From Gammaproteobacteria bacterium (GTDB taxonomy: Bacteria; Pseudomonadota; Gammaproteobacteria; Arenicellales; Poriferihabitantaceae), in assembly GCA_030432755.1 (NCBI GenBank), contig JAUILZ010000015.1, forward strand, positions 1 through 64,000: DNA of 64,000 bases, read 5' to 3'. The notes beneath the pieces are model-generated. The model did no database searches, had not been told where the DNA came from, and was given only the letters and a program-made list of their open reading frames with translations. The translations under genes were made by a program, and so were the position numbers. This document shows, piece by piece, positions 20,006 to 29,380 of this stretch (its first letter is position 1; each line of letters begins with the position of its first letter).

Positions 20006-21559
20006 ATGTCCGCCAGTCCCGAGCCCGCCACCGCCCCCCTGCTCGAACTGCGGGGCATGACCCGCTCCTTCCCCGGCGTACTCGCCAACGACCAGGTCGA
20101 TCTCTCCATCGCTCCCGGCGAGATCCATGCCCTGCTGGGTGAAAATGGCGCGGGCAAGTCCACCCTGGTGAAGATGATCTACGGCATTCTCAAGCCGGAT
20201 GCCGGCGAGATTCTCTGGAAGGGCGAGGTCACCGAGATTCCAAGCCCGGCGTTCGCGCGCGATCTTGGCATCGCCATGGTGTTCCAGCATTTCTCGCTGT
20301 TCGATTCCCTCACCGTGTTCGAGAACATCATTCTCGGCATGGACGCCGGCGAGGACAGCGCCCGCCTGCGACGCGATATCGCGGAAATTTCCGCCCGCTA
20401 CGGCCTGCCGCTGGACCCGGACCGGCATGTCTACACGCTGTCGGTGGGCGAACGCCAGCGCATCGAGATCATTCGTTGCCTGCTCCTGAAGCCTGCGCTG
20501 CTGGTGATGGACGAGCCGACGTCTGTGCTGACGCCCCAGGAGGTGGACCAGCTGTTCGAGACCCTGCGCCAACTCGCCGACGAGGGCATGTCGATCCTCT
20601 ACATCAGCCACAAGCTGGCCGAGATCAAGGCGCTCTGCAGCCACGCCACCATCCTTCGCGGCGGCCGCGTGGTGGACTCCGTTGCTGTGGACCAGGAAAC
20701 CCCCGCCACCCTCGCGGCGAAGATGATGGGCGCGGCGCTCGCCGCCGAGCCGGAACCGGGTGAGCGTGTGCCCGGCGAGACACGGCTCGCACTGGAAAAT
20801 CTCACGCTGGACGCGGCGGATGAATTCGGCATCCCGCTGCGCAACATTTCGCTCCAGGTACGCGGCGGCGAGATCCTCGGCATCGCCGGGGTCGCGGGCA
20901 ATGGCCAGGACGAACTGCTCAAGGCGATCAGCGGCGAGACACGCGCCACCCCCGGCGCGGTGCGTATCGATGGCAACGACTGTGGCCATCTTGGTCCCAA
21001 TGACCGGCGCATGCTCGGCCTGGCGACGATTCCCGAGGAACGCCTCGGCCACGGCGCGGTGCCGGGAATCGACCTCACCGGCAATGGCCTGCTGACCGCG
21101 TTCCGGCGACTGAAGCTCGCCACCCGCGGTTTCATCCACTGGGGCGCCAGCGGACGATTCGCGGACAGCGTCGTCGAGCGCTTCCGCGTCAAGGCATCGG
21201 GCAACCGGGCGCCCGCGGACAGCCTGTCCGGCGGCAACCTGCAGAAGTTCATCGTCGGCCGGGAAATCTGCCAGGACCCGGAACTGCTGGTGGTGTCCCA
21301 GCCCACCTGGGGCGTCGACGCCGGCGCGGCGCGCACCATCCACGACGCCCTGCGGGCGCTCGCGGCGCGCGGCACCGCGGTGCTGGTGATCTCCCAGGAC
21401 CTCGACGAGCTGATGCGCATCAGCCACCGCATCGCCGCAATCTGCGCCGGCTCGGTATCCGCGACCTATCGCGTCGGCGATGTCTCCGCGGAACAGATCG
21501 GTTTGCTCATGGCGGGCACGGCGGAACTCGACGGGGTGGAGGCGGTGCATGCTGCTTAA
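20006..21559 (+). CDS. BMP-type nucleoside/purine ABC transporter, ATP-binding protein
   Basis: 517 residues from the ATG at 20006. Two ABC modules are fused in tandem, as in the sugar/nucleoside class. The first has Walker A GENGAGKSTLV, signature LSVGERQRIEI and LLVMDEPTSVLTP. The second starts near residue 265 with a degenerate Walker A (GVAGNGQDELLKA) and signature LSGGNLQKFIVG, then SQPTWGVDAGA. This unequal pair of sites is normal in RbsA/YufO-like ATPases. It energises uptake through the two permeases that follow. The stop overlaps the first permease start by 11 bases. It partners with the substrate-binding protein at 7118-8191. Confidence 0.94.
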   Translation: MSASPEPATAPLLELRGMTRSFPGVLANDQVDLSIAPGEIHALLGENGAGKSTLVKMIYGILKPDAGEILWKGEVTEIPSPAFARDLGIAMVFQHFSLFDSLTVFENIILGMDAGEDSARLRRDIAEISARYGLPLDPDRHVYTLSVGERQRIEIIRCLLLKPALLVMDEPTSVLTPQEVDQLFETLRQLADEGMSILYISHKLAEIKALCSHATILRGGRVVDSVAVDQETPATLAAKMMGAALAAEPEPGERVPGETRLALENLTLDAADEFGIPLRNISLQVRGGEILGIAGVAGNGQDELLKAISGETRATPGAVRIDGNDCGHLGPNDRRMLGLATIPEERLGHGAVPGIDLTGNGLLTAFRRLKLATRGFIHWGASGRFADSVVERFRVKASGNRAPADSLSGGNLQKFIVGREICQDPELLVVSQPTWGVDAGAARTIHDALRALAARGTAVLVISQDLDELMRISHRIAAICAGSVSATYRVGDVSAEQIGLLMAGTAELDGVEAVHAA

Positions 21560-22628
21560 GCTGATCCGTCGCCCTTCGCCCTCGCGCGCCATGGTCTGGC
21601 TGTCGCCGCTGATCGCGCTGGCGCTGACCCTGTTGTCCGGGGTGATCCTGTTCGCGTTCATGGGGGTCGATCCGGCCGGGGCGTTGTACGCGTTCTTCGT
21701 CGAGCCGCTGACCTCGCGCTACGGCTGGGGGGAACTCGCGGTGAAGGCCACGCCGCTGGTGCTGATTGCGGTGGCGCTGTCCATCGGCTTCCGCGCCGGC
21801 GTCTGGAATATCGGCGCCGAGGGGCAGCTCATCCTGGGCGCAATCTGCGGCGGCGGCATCGCGCTCCTGTTCCACGACATCGAGGGCTTCTGGATCCTGC
21901 CCCTCATGATCCTCTGTGGCATCGCCGGCGGCATGGCCTGGGCGGCGATCCCCGCGTTCCTGCGCACCCGCTTCAATGCCAACGAGATCCTGGTCAGCCT
22001 GATGCTGACCTACGTCGCCGGGCTGTTTCTCAGCTACCTCGTGCACGGCCCCTGGCGCGATACGGACGGCTTCAACTTCCCCGAGTCGCGGGTGTTCAAT
22101 GCCTCGGCGACGCTGCCGACGATCTTGAGCGGCACCCGGCTCCACCTCGGCGCGGTGATGGCGCTTGCGGTGGTGGTGGCGGGCTGGGTGCTGATCGCGC
22201 GCACCCTCATCGGCTTCCAGGTCAAGGTCATCGGCGAGGCGCCCGCCGCGGGGCGTTACGCCGGGTTCAGTGTCAGGCGGGTGATCTGGTTCTCGCTGCT
22301 GCTCGGCGGAGGCGCCGCAGGCCTCGCCGGTCTGATCGAGGTGGCCGGCCCCATCGGCCAGTTGCAGCCGAGCATCTCGCCGGGCTACGGCTTCACCGCC
22401 ATCATCGTCGCCTTCGTCGGCCGGCTGCATCCACTGGGCGTGCTGTTCGCGGGCCTGCTGATGGCCTTGTCCTATCTCGGCGGCGAGTCCGCGCAGATCA
22501 CGCTCAACCTGCCGCTCGCGGTAACCGGGGTGTTCCAGGGCATGCTGCTGTTCTTCCTGCTCGCCTGCGACGTGCTCATCCACTACCGCATCCGCCCCGC
22601 CTCGGCGAGCGCGGTGAAACCGTCCTGA
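21549..22628 (+). CDS. BMP-type ABC transporter permease, first subunit
   Basis: 359 residues from the ATG at 21549, inside the end of the ATPase gene. It is a very hydrophobic protein with about eight to ten membrane helices. The segment FRAGVWNIGAEGQLILGAICGG is the family hallmark (YufP-like nucleoside permeases), and GFSVRRVIWFSLLLGGGAAGLAGLIEVAG is the second conserved block that contacts the ATPase. It sits in the inner membrane and forms the translocation path with the next gene product. Confidence 0.94.
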   Translation: MLLKLIRRPSPSRAMVWLSPLIALALTLLSGVILFAFMGVDPAGALYAFFVEPLTSRYGWGELAVKATPLVLIAVALSIGFRAGVWNIGAEGQLILGAICGGGIALLFHDIEGFWILPLMILCGIAGGMAWAAIPAFLRTRFNANEILVSLMLTYVAGLFLSYLVHGPWRDTDGFNFPESRVFNASATLPTILSGTRLHLGAVMALAVVVAGWVLIARTLIGFQVKVIGEAPAAGRYAGFSVRRVIWFSLLLGGGAAGLAGLIEVAGPIGQLQPSISPGYGFTAIIVAFVGRLHPLGVLFAGLLMALSYLGGESAQITLNLPLAVTGVFQGMLLFFLLACDVLIHYRIRPASASAVKPS

Positions 22629-22630
22629 CC

Positions 22631-23551
22631 ATGGAAACCCTGCTCCCCACCCTGCTGACCATCATCACCGCGGCGACGCCGCTGCTCTACGCCGCCCTCG
22701 GCGAGATGGTGACGGAGAAATCCGGCGTGCTCAACCTCGGCGTCGAGGGCATGATGCTGGTGGGCGCGGTGGTGGCGTTCGCCGCCATGCATGCCACCGG
22801 CAGCGCCAGCGTCGCGATCCTCGCGGGACTGCTGGCGGGGGCCGCGCTATCGTCGATCTTCGCCGTGCTGGTGCTCGGCTTCCAGTCGAGCCAGGTGGCC
22901 ACCGGTCTCGCGCTCACCATCTTCGGTATCGGCCTCAGCGCGCTCCTCGGCCAGGGGCTCGTGGGGGTTGCCTATAACGGCCTGCCGAAGCTGCCGATAC
23001 CGTTCCTGTCGGAGATCCCGTTCCTCGGCCCGCTGCTGTTCGACCACGACATCCTCGTCTACGGTTCTTTCGTCGCGGTGCCCCTGGTGGCCTGGTTCCT
23101 CGCGCGCACGCGGCCGGGTCTCGTCCTGCGCGCGGTGGGGAATTCCCACGACGCGGCCCATGCCATCGGCTACCCGGTACTGCGCATCCGCTTCCTCGCC
23201 ATCCTGTTCGGCGGCGCCATGGCGGGCATCGCGGGCGCCTACCTCTCCCTCGCCTATTCGCCACTCTGGATCGAGAACATGAGCGCGGGCCGCGGATGGA
23301 TCGCGCTGGCGCTGGTGGTGTTCGCCACCTGGCGTCCATGGCGGGTGCTCGCCGGCGCCTACCTGTTCGGCGGCATCACCATCCTCCAGCTACATGCACA
23401 GGCCATCGGCGTGGGCGTACCACCCCAGGTGATGAGCATGCTGCCCTATGTCGCGACCATCGTCGTGCTGGTGCTGATCTCCCGCGACCAGAACAAGATC
23501 AAGCTCAACGCCCCGGGCTGCATCGGCAAGCCGTTCCATCCCACCGCCTGA
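22631..23551 (+). CDS. BMP-type ABC transporter permease, second subunit
   Basis: 306 residues, starting two bases after the previous stop. It belongs to the YufQ-like permease group: TPLLYAALGEMVTEKSGVLNLGVEGMMLVGAVVAF at the N-terminus is diagnostic, and YPVLRIRFLAILFGGAMAGIAGAYLSL matches the conserved cytoplasmic loop. Eight or so hydrophobic helices are evident. With the preceding permease and ATPase it forms the membrane part of a purine or nucleoside importer. Confidence 0.94.
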   Translation: METLLPTLLTIITAATPLLYAALGEMVTEKSGVLNLGVEGMMLVGAVVAFAAMHATGSASVAILAGLLAGAALSSIFAVLVLGFQSSQVATGLALTIFGIGLSALLGQGLVGVAYNGLPKLPIPFLSEIPFLGPLLFDHDILVYGSFVAVPLVAWFLARTRPGLVLRAVGNSHDAAHAIGYPVLRIRFLAILFGGAMAGIAGAYLSLAYSPLWIENMSAGRGWIALALVVFATWRPWRVLAGAYLFGGITILQLHAQAIGVGVPPQVMSMLPYVATIVVLVLISRDQNKIKLNAPGCIGKPFHPTA

Positions 23552-23564
23552 CACGCCAGCCGCC

Positions 23565-24209
23565 ATGGACAGCCGCGGACGCAGGATCACCACGCTGGGC
23601 AACCACCGGCGCGAACAGATACTGCGTTCCGCGGAAAAGGAATTCGAGCAACTCGGCTTCGCCGGCGCGCGCATGCAGCGCATCGCCGACAACGCCGGTG
23701 TACCCAAGTCCAACGTGCACTACTACTTCGCGAGCAAGGAAGCGCTCTACGATGCGGTACTGTCCAACGTGGTGGACCTGTGGAACGCCGCCCTGGCGCC
23801 CATCGACCCGGAAGCGGACCCCGCCTCGGTGCTCGAGGACTACGTGCGCATGAAGGTGGAGCTGACGCGCCGCTACCCGGCGGCGACGCGCATCTTCGCA
23901 CGCGAGGTGCTGAACGGCTGGCCGTTCCTGAGCGAGCGGCTGAAGCGCGAGACCCGCGAATGGGCCGAGGCGCTCGCCGCGGATATCGAGACGTGGATCC
24001 GCCAGGAGCGCATCCTGCCGGTGGATCCCCGGCACCTGATCTTCGTCATCTGGGCCACCACCCAGCATTACGCGGAGTCCGACGCCCAGGTGCGTTCCAT
24101 CTATCGCAAGAGAAGGCTGAGTCGCGCGGACCACGACCGGCTCGCGGACTCCCTCGTCAGCATGGTGCACCGGATCTGCGGACTGGAGCCCACCCCGGCG
24201 CCGGTCTGA
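23565..24209 (+). CDS. TetR-family regulator, RutR-like
   Basis: 214 residues. The N-terminal DNA-binding domain has NHRREQILRSAEKEFEQLGF and the helix-turn-helix MQRIADNAGVPKSNVHYYFASKEALY. The C-terminal part (RMKVELTRRYPAATRIFAREVLNGWPFLSERLK, then HLIFVIWATTQHYAESDAQV) closely resembles E. coli RutR, the pyrimidine/purine-sensing repressor. Three matches to the RutR operator lie at 9201, 15136 and 19973, in front of guaD/uraD, xdhA and this operon. I infer that it represses the whole urate pathway and responds to a purine or pyrimidine. E. coli RutR binds uracil or thymine; the ligand here is unknown. The gene is inside the operon it would control. Confidence 0.87.
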   Translation: MDSRGRRITTLGNHRREQILRSAEKEFEQLGFAGARMQRIADNAGVPKSNVHYYFASKEALYDAVLSNVVDLWNAALAPIDPEADPASVLEDYVRMKVELTRRYPAATRIFAREVLNGWPFLSERLKRETREWAEALAADIETWIRQERILPVDPRHLIFVIWATTQHYAESDAQVRSIYRKRRLSRADHDRLADSLVSMVHRICGLEPTPAPV

Positions 24210-24213
24210 ACGA

Positions 24214-25383
24214 ATGGACGCGCATCTCCATGAATGGCTCAACCTGCTGCTGCGCTGGATCCACTTCATCGTCGGCGTGGCATGGATCGGCGCGTCGTTC
24301 TACTTCAACTGGCTGGAGAACAATCTCGACCGTCGCCCGCCGCAAGAGGACGGCATCGCCGGCAACCTGTGGGCGGTGCATGGTGGCGGGTTCTATCACC
24401 TGAAGAAGTTCTCCACCGGGCCGGACACGCTGCCGTCGCCGCTGCACTGGTTCAAGTGGGAGGCCTACACCACCTGGCTTTCGGGCTTCAGCCTGCTGGT
24501 GGTGGTGTACTACGTCAATGCAAGAGCCTGGCTGATCGATCCAGCGGTGATGGCGCTGGAACCGTGGCAGGGCATCGCCGTCGGCGTCGGCGCGGTGCTT
24601 GGCTCGTGGTTCGTCTACGACGCGCTCTGTCGCGCCCTGCGCGCGCGGCCGGTCGCGCTGGCCCTGGCAGTGTTCGCATGGTTCGCGCTGCTTGCGTTCG
24701 TGCTCGCCAACCTGCTCAGCGGGCGCGCCGCCTACATCCATGTCGGCGCCGCCATCGGCACCGTGATGGTGGCCAACGTATTCTTCGTCATCATCCCGGC
24801 GCAGAAGGAAATGGTGGCTGCGCTCGCGGAGCGCCGCGCTCTCGATCCCGCGACCGGTGAAAACGGCCTGCTGCGTTCGCGGCACAACAACTACCTGACG
24901 CTGCCGGTGCTGTTCACCATGATCAGCAGCCACTTCCCGAGCACCTATGGCAATGCCCACGGCTGGCTGGTGCTGGTCCTGCTTTCCGTGACCGGCGTCG
25001 CGGTGCGGCACTACTTCAACGTCCGCCACCGCGGCAACCGGCTGGCCTGGATACTGCCGCTCGCCTTTCTCGCCATGGTGGGCATCATGATCATGACCGC
25101 GCCGAAGCCGGTGACGGGGGGCGCCCGGGTGAGCGATGCCGAGATGCTGTCGATCATGACCAGCCGCTGCGCGACCTGTCATGCCGCGAATCCGGGCCAG
25201 GCGGGCTTCACCGCCCCGCCGAAGGGGATAGAACTCGACACCCTGGACAAGATTCGCGCCCAACGGGACGCCATCAACCAGGTCACCGTGGTGACCCATA
25301 CCATGCCCATCGGAAACCTCACCGGCATGCTGCCCGAGGAGCGTGATACCGTGGGCCGATGGATCCAGGCGCAGAAACCGTGA
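24214..25383 (+). CDS. puuD: Membrane-bound, cytochrome-linked urate oxidase
   Basis: 389 residues. The N-terminal part, to about residue 305, has roughly eight membrane helices with the PuuD signature LNLLLRWIHFIVGVAWIGASFYF and LWAVHGGGFYH; several His residues in the helices probably bind haem b or take part in catalysis. The C-terminal domain is a cytochrome c with CATCH at residues 319-323 and a likely axial Met in HTMPIGNLTGM at about 364. PuuD oxidises urate to 5-hydroxyisourate and delivers electrons to the respiratory chain, so no hydrogen peroxide is expected. It replaces soluble uricase, which is absent from this window. It is four bases after the regulator gene. Confidence 0.95.
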   Translation: MDAHLHEWLNLLLRWIHFIVGVAWIGASFYFNWLENNLDRRPPQEDGIAGNLWAVHGGGFYHLKKFSTGPDTLPSPLHWFKWEAYTTWLSGFSLLVVVYYVNARAWLIDPAVMALEPWQGIAVGVGAVLGSWFVYDALCRALRARPVALALAVFAWFALLAFVLANLLSGRAAYIHVGAAIGTVMVANVFFVIIPAQKEMVAALAERRALDPATGENGLLRSRHNNYLTLPVLFTMISSHFPSTYGNAHGWLVLVLLSVTGVAVRHYFNVRHRGNRLAWILPLAFLAMVGIMIMTAPKPVTGGARVSDAEMLSIMTSRCATCHAANPGQAGFTAPPKGIELDTLDKIRAQRDAINQVTVVTHTMPIGNLTGMLPEERDTVGRWIQAQKP

Positions 25384-26297
25384 CCAACGACTACCCCCGC
25401 GACATGGCCGGCTACGGCGCCAGCCCGCCGCATCCCCGCTGGCCGGGCGACGCGCGCGTCGCGCTGCAGTTCGTCGTCAACTACGAGGAAGGCGGCGAGA
25501 ACAGTATCCTGCACGGCGATGACGCATCGGAGGCCTTCCTCTCGGAGATCGTCGGCGCCGCGGCCATACCCGGCATGCGTCACGCGAACATGGAGTCGCT
25601 TTACGAGTTCGGCTCCCGCGCCGGTTTTTGGCGTCTGCATCGGCTGTTCACCGGGCGCGGAATCCCCGTCACGGTGTTCGGCGTGGCCATGGCGCTCGAG
25701 CGCAATCCTGCCGCGGTGGAGGCGATGCTCTCCGCGGACTGGGAAATCGCCAGCCACGGCTGGCGCTGGATCGATTACCAGTTCATGGACGAGGCGGAGG
25801 AGATCGCGCACCTGGAGCGCGCCGTCGAGACCCATGGCCGCGTCACCGGGAGCGCGCCGGAAGGCTTCTATCTGGGACGCACCAGTCCCAACTCCCGGCG
25901 TATCACCGCGGAGCATGGCGGGTTCGTCTATTGCGCCGACAGCTACGCCGACGAACTGCCCTACTGGGATACGGACTTTGCAAAACCGCTTCTTGTCGTG
26001 CCCTATACACTGGATGCCAACGACATGCGCTTCGCCACGGCCCAGGGGTTCAACAGCGGAGACCAGTTCTACTCATACCTGAAGGACAGCTTCGACATGC
26101 TCTACGCCGAGGGGGAGTCGTCGCCGAAAATGATGTCCGTGGGACTGCACTGCCGTCTCGCCGGACGCCCCGGACGCACCGCCGCCCTGGCCCGGTTCCT
26201 CGACTACGTGCAGGGCCACGAACTAGTCTGGCTCGCGCGACGCATTGACATCGCCAACCACTGGCGCGCTCATTTCCCGGCCCCGGAACAACCATGA
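25380..26297 (+). CDS. puuE: Allantoinase of the polysaccharide-deacetylase type
   Basis: 305 residues from the GTG at 25380, which overlaps the puuD stop (GTGA). An in-frame ATG at 25359 would lengthen it by seven. The start DYPRDMAGYGASPPHPRWPGDARVALQFVVNYEEGGENS is the PuuE signature. Conserved blocks follow: YEFGSRAGFWRLHRLF, VTVFGVAMALERNP, WEIASHGWRWIDYQ and GFYLGRTSPNSRRI. These belong to the NodB-like fold but without the usual zinc triad, as expected for metal-independent PuuE. It hydrolyses allantoin to allantoate. It is unrelated to the amidohydrolase-type AllB. Confidence 0.95.
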   Translation: MTNDYPRDMAGYGASPPHPRWPGDARVALQFVVNYEEGGENSILHGDDASEAFLSEIVGAAAIPGMRHANMESLYEFGSRAGFWRLHRLFTGRGIPVTVFGVAMALERNPAAVEAMLSADWEIASHGWRWIDYQFMDEAEEIAHLERAVETHGRVTGSAPEGFYLGRTSPNSRRITAEHGGFVYCADSYADELPYWDTDFAKPLLVVPYTLDANDMRFATAQGFNSGDQFYSYLKDSFDMLYAEGESSPKMMSVGLHCRLAGRPGRTAALARFLDYVQGHELVWLARRIDIANHWRAHFPAPEQP

Positions 26298-27295
26298 ACG
26301 ATAACAACGCAGCCGATTTCTCCCAGCACTGGGTCAACCTCGCCTCCGCCCGTCTCGGCGCCGCCGCGGTGGCCTGCAGCGACGACTTCTTCGCGCCGAT
26401 GCACCGCATGCTCAAGGAAAAGCCGCCGGTGTGGAAGGAGGGCAAGTACGACGACAATGGCAAGTGGATGGACGGTTGGGAGTCGCGCCGCCGGCGCGGC
26501 CCCGGCAATGACTGGTGCATCGTGCGTCTCGCGCGCCCGGGCATCATCCACGGCATCGAGATCGACACCAATTACTTTACCGGCAACTACGCCCCGGCGG
26601 CCTCGGTGGAGGCCTGCTTCCACGACAATGGCGAGCCCGGGGACAATGACAAGTGGCACGAGATCCTGCCCTGCCGCGAACTCCAGGGGGACAGCCAGCA
26701 TGCCTTCGGCGTGACAGACGAAAACGTGTACACCCACGTGCGCCTCGCCATCTACCCGGACGGCGGCATTGCCCGCTTCCGTGTCTATGCCGAACCGCGG
26801 GTAGACTGGGACGCAATCGGCGACACGGAACTGGTGGACCTCGCCGCGGCGCTCAACGGGGGCGTCGCGCTTACCTGTAACGACCAGCACTACGGCCATA
26901 TCCGCAACCTGCTGGCGCCGGGCCGCGGACGCGATATGGGAGACGGCTGGGAGACCCGGCGGCGGCGCGAGCCCGGCCACGACTGGGCGATCATCGCCCT
27001 CGCCCATCCCGGACATATCCGCCAGGTCGAAATCGACACCGCCCATTTCAAGGGCAACTACCCGGACCGCTGCGAACTCCGCGGGGCGATGCTGCGCGCT
27101 GCCTCGGTGGAAAGCCTGCCGCGCCAGAGCGAGGACTGGCCGATGCTGCTGCCGGGCTCGAAGCTTGAGGCCGACCAGGTGCATCACTTCGAAAAAACCG
27201 TGGTCGACATCGGTCCGGTATCCCACGTGCGGATGAACATCTTCCCCGACGGCGGCATCAGCCGCCTGCGGCTATTCGGCACCCTGGCACGGTGA
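26294..27295 (+). CDS. alc: Allantoicase
   Basis: 333 residues, coupled to puuE by an ATGA overlap. It cleaves allantoate to ureidoglycolate and urea. Two related halves are visible: DGWESRRRRGPGNDWCIVRLARPGIIHGIEIDTNYFTGNYAP in the first and DGWETRRRREPGHDWAIIALAHPGHIRQVEIDTAHFKGNYPD in the second. Each ends with a jelly-roll strand (THVRLAIYPDGGIARFRVY and SHVRMNIFPDGGISRLRLFG). This internal duplication is characteristic of the family. The length is normal. Confidence 0.96.
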   Translation: MNDNNAADFSQHWVNLASARLGAAAVACSDDFFAPMHRMLKEKPPVWKEGKYDDNGKWMDGWESRRRRGPGNDWCIVRLARPGIIHGIEIDTNYFTGNYAPAASVEACFHDNGEPGDNDKWHEILPCRELQGDSQHAFGVTDENVYTHVRLAIYPDGGIARFRVYAEPRVDWDAIGDTELVDLAAALNGGVALTCNDQHYGHIRNLLAPGRGRDMGDGWETRRRREPGHDWAIIALAHPGHIRQVEIDTAHFKGNYPDRCELRGAMLRAASVESLPRQSEDWPMLLPGSKLEADQVHHFEKTVVDIGPVSHVRMNIFPDGGISRLRLFGTLAR

Positions 27296-27801
27296 GGGTC
27301 CTGACGCCGGTTCCACTGACCCGGGAAGCTTTCGCAACCTTCGGCGAGGTCATCGACATCGAGGGCGCGCGGCAGATTCCCATCAACCAGGGTCTCACCA
27401 CCCGGTTCCATGATCTGCTGACTCTGGACTGCGACGCCGAGGGCGGTCATCCGGTCGTGAGCGTGTTCCGCACCGACCCGCTGCACCTGCCCCACACCGT
27501 CTCCGTAATGGAACGCCATCCCCTCGGCAGCCAGGCCTTCATCCCGATGGATGCGGAGCCATTTCTTGTCCTGGTGGCTCCGGCTGGTGATAACGTGAAC
27601 GCGGAAGACCTGCTGCTGTTCCGCACCCGCGGCGGCCAGGGCGTCAACTTCGCCCGCGGCACGTGGCATCACTTCCAGATCGTGACCGGCAGGCGGCGCG
27701 ACTTCATCGTCCTCGATCGCGCCGGTCCGGGCAACAACCTGGAGGAATGCACGCTTACGGGTGAAGCCATCATTCCCGAGGAAGCGGCGTCCCCTCACTG
27801 A
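27292..27801 (+). CDS. allA: Ureidoglycolate lyase
   Basis: 169 residues from a GTG that overlaps the allantoicase stop (GTGA). AllA splits ureidoglycolate into glyoxylate and urea. Visible features are LTREAFATFGEVI at the N-terminus, VSVMERHPLGSQAFIPM with the conserved metal-site region, and FARGTWHHFQIVTG near the C-terminus (His pair), all typical of this cupin-like family. It is the last gene of the operon that begins at 20006. No urease or glyoxylate genes are present in the window. Confidence 0.94.
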   Translation: MRVLTPVPLTREAFATFGEVIDIEGARQIPINQGLTTRFHDLLTLDCDAEGGHPVVSVFRTDPLHLPHTVSVMERHPLGSQAFIPMDAEPFLVLVAPAGDNVNAEDLLLFRTRGGQGVNFARGTWHHFQIVTGRRRDFIVLDRAGPGNNLEECTLTGEAIIPEEAASPH

Positions 27802-27865
27802 CTCGGCAAATCTCAGGCTGTCGTACGTCGTCGCTCTGCGTAGAACGGATTGAGCCGAAGAACTC

Positions 27866-29320
27866 TCAACCCACCACCAGTCTGGGAATACCGATCTCGC
27901 CCTGTGTCCGGCCTTCGGTAGTGGACCAGCGGCGGGCGATTCGGGCGACCGCGTCGTCGAGTTCGGGCTCCGGTTTGGCGTACGGGATCCGCAGCCACGA
28001 GTCGGACCCGCCCTCGACGGCGAACACCGGGCCGGGGGCCAGCGAGATGCCGTCGCGCTCAACGGCGGCAGCGAGCCAGGTGGCGCTGCCCGACGGGAGC
28101 CGGACCCACAGGCTGAGCCCGCCACCCGGCAATCGAAAACGCCATCCCGGCAGGTGTTCGGCCAGCGCGCCGACGAGGGCGTCGCGCCGGTCACGCAGCA
28201 GGTCGCGGCGGGCGGAGAGGACCTGTTCGCCGGCCGCCAGCAACTCGACCACCACCAGCTGGTCGAACAGCGACGAACCGAGATCGAGCCCCATCCGGGC
28301 CGTGACGATCCGGTCGACGAGCGCCTCGGGAGCCCGGATCCACCCGACCCGCAGCCCGCCCCAGAACATCTTCGACGCGCTGCCGACCGTGATCGCGTCG
28401 GGAGCAAACGACGCGAAGGGCGCCGGCATCGGCACCGCGGAGAGATTGGTCGCCTGCAGGGTCTCGTCGACTATCGCCGTGGCGCGCGCGGACCGCAGCG
28501 CGCGGGCATAGCGTTCGCGGTCGGCCTCGCCCATCAGGAAGCCGGTCGGATTCTGGAAGTCGGGGATCAGGTAGGCGAGGTGCGGCGACGTCTGCCGCAA
28601 CGTCGCCTCGACGGTATCGAGATCCCACCCCGTCCCGCCGAGCGGGTCTGCGAGTGGCGCGCTCACGAGTCGCGCCCCGCCGATACGGAGCGCTTCGATC
28701 GCGTTGGCGTATACCGGGGTTTCGATCATCAACCGGTCACCGGGGCGCGCCAGTGCCCGCGCGACGACGGCGAGACCCGACAGCGCGCCGGTGGTGATCA
28801 CGATCTGCTCGGGGGCAGTCCGCAGTCCGCGCGCATCGAAACCGGCGGCGATTGCCGCCTGCAGTTCCGGTAGGCCCGACGGCAGGTAGCCGTCACCGGC
28901 CAGGTAAGAGGGTAGCCGCGCGAGCGCCCGCTCGTAGGCGGCCGCCACGCCCGGCGTCGCCGATCCCGCGGCAATGTTCAGGTCGACCAGTTTGCCTGTG
29001 GCGGTCGACGTTCCGGCAGGCTGGAGGGTCCGGTCGTGGGCGCGTCGCCGCTCCACCGGAGCGGTGGAGAATGTGCCCGATCCCCGCCGAGACTCGGCGA
29101 AGCCTGCCTCGATGAGGTCGGCATACGCGCGCGTGGCGGTGGTCCGGGAGACGCCGAGCGCTTCGGCGACGCTGCGCTCGCTCGGCAGGCGGGCGCCGAG
29201 CGGGATCCGGCCATCGCCGATCAATTCCTGGAGGGCGGCGCACAGCCCGCGGTAGGCTGGTCGACGGTCGAACTCGCCGACCAGCCGGCCAAGCCGCTCC
29301 GCGCCGATGGTGATATTCAT
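27866..29320 (-). CDS. MocR/PdxR-type regulator (GntR HTH fused to aminotransferase fold)
   Basis: 484 residues from the ATG at 29320. The N-terminal winged-helix domain reads LGARLPSERSVAEALGVSRTTATRAYADLIEAGF, the GntR pattern. From about residue 110 a class I aminotransferase fold follows, with PDFQNPTGFLM and the PLP-lysine motif GSASKMFWGGLRVGWIR. MocR proteins use PLP as a sensor rather than an enzyme cofactor. It is divergent from a YczE membrane protein, a pairing known as YczR/YczE. An inverted repeat in the gap between them is the likely operator. The three genes from here to 30609 look like a transferred unit; similar pairs are common in actinobacteria. Confidence 0.9.
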   Translation of the reverse strand: MNITIGAERLGRLVGEFDRRPAYRGLCAALQELIGDGRIPLGARLPSERSVAEALGVSRTTATRAYADLIEAGFAESRRGSGTFSTAPVERRRAHDRTLQPAGTSTATGKLVDLNIAAGSATPGVAAAYERALARLPSYLAGDGYLPSGLPELQAAIAAGFDARGLRTAPEQIVITTGALSGLAVVARALARPGDRLMIETPVYANAIEALRIGGARLVSAPLADPLGGTGWDLDTVEATLRQTSPHLAYLIPDFQNPTGFLMGEADRERYARALRSARATAIVDETLQATNLSAVPMPAPFASFAPDAITVGSASKMFWGGLRVGWIRAPEALVDRIVTARMGLDLGSSLFDQLVVVELLAAGEQVLSARRDLLRDRRDALVGALAEHLPGWRFRLPGGGLSLWVRLPSGSATWLAAAVERDGISLAPGPVFAVEGGSDSWLRIPYAKPEPELDDAVARIARRWSTTEGRTQGEIGIPRLVVG

Positions 29321-29332
29321 AAGTCCACTATC

Positions 29333-29368
29333 TCTAAATTGGATATTTATGTCAATGCCAATATTAGA
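29333..29368. promoter_or_regulatory. Inverted repeat between MocR and YczE genes
   Basis: TCTAAATTGG (29333-29342) and CCAATATTAGA (29358-29368) form an imperfect inverted repeat with 15 bases between. The whole 60-base intergenic stretch is A+T-rich in an otherwise G+C-rich region, as expected for divergent promoters plus a MocR operator. Confidence 0.5.
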
Positions 29369-29380
29369 CATCATGGCGCA

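Noticed and set aside
19985..21661. 558-codon minus-strand frame opposite the ABC ATPase gene
   Set aside because: The plus strand has two full ABC modules; the antisense frame is compositionally biased and has no domain.
24157..25299. 380-codon minus-strand frame opposite puuD
   Set aside because: PuuD motifs and CxxCH are on the plus strand; the antisense frame is His/Gln-rich shadow sequence.
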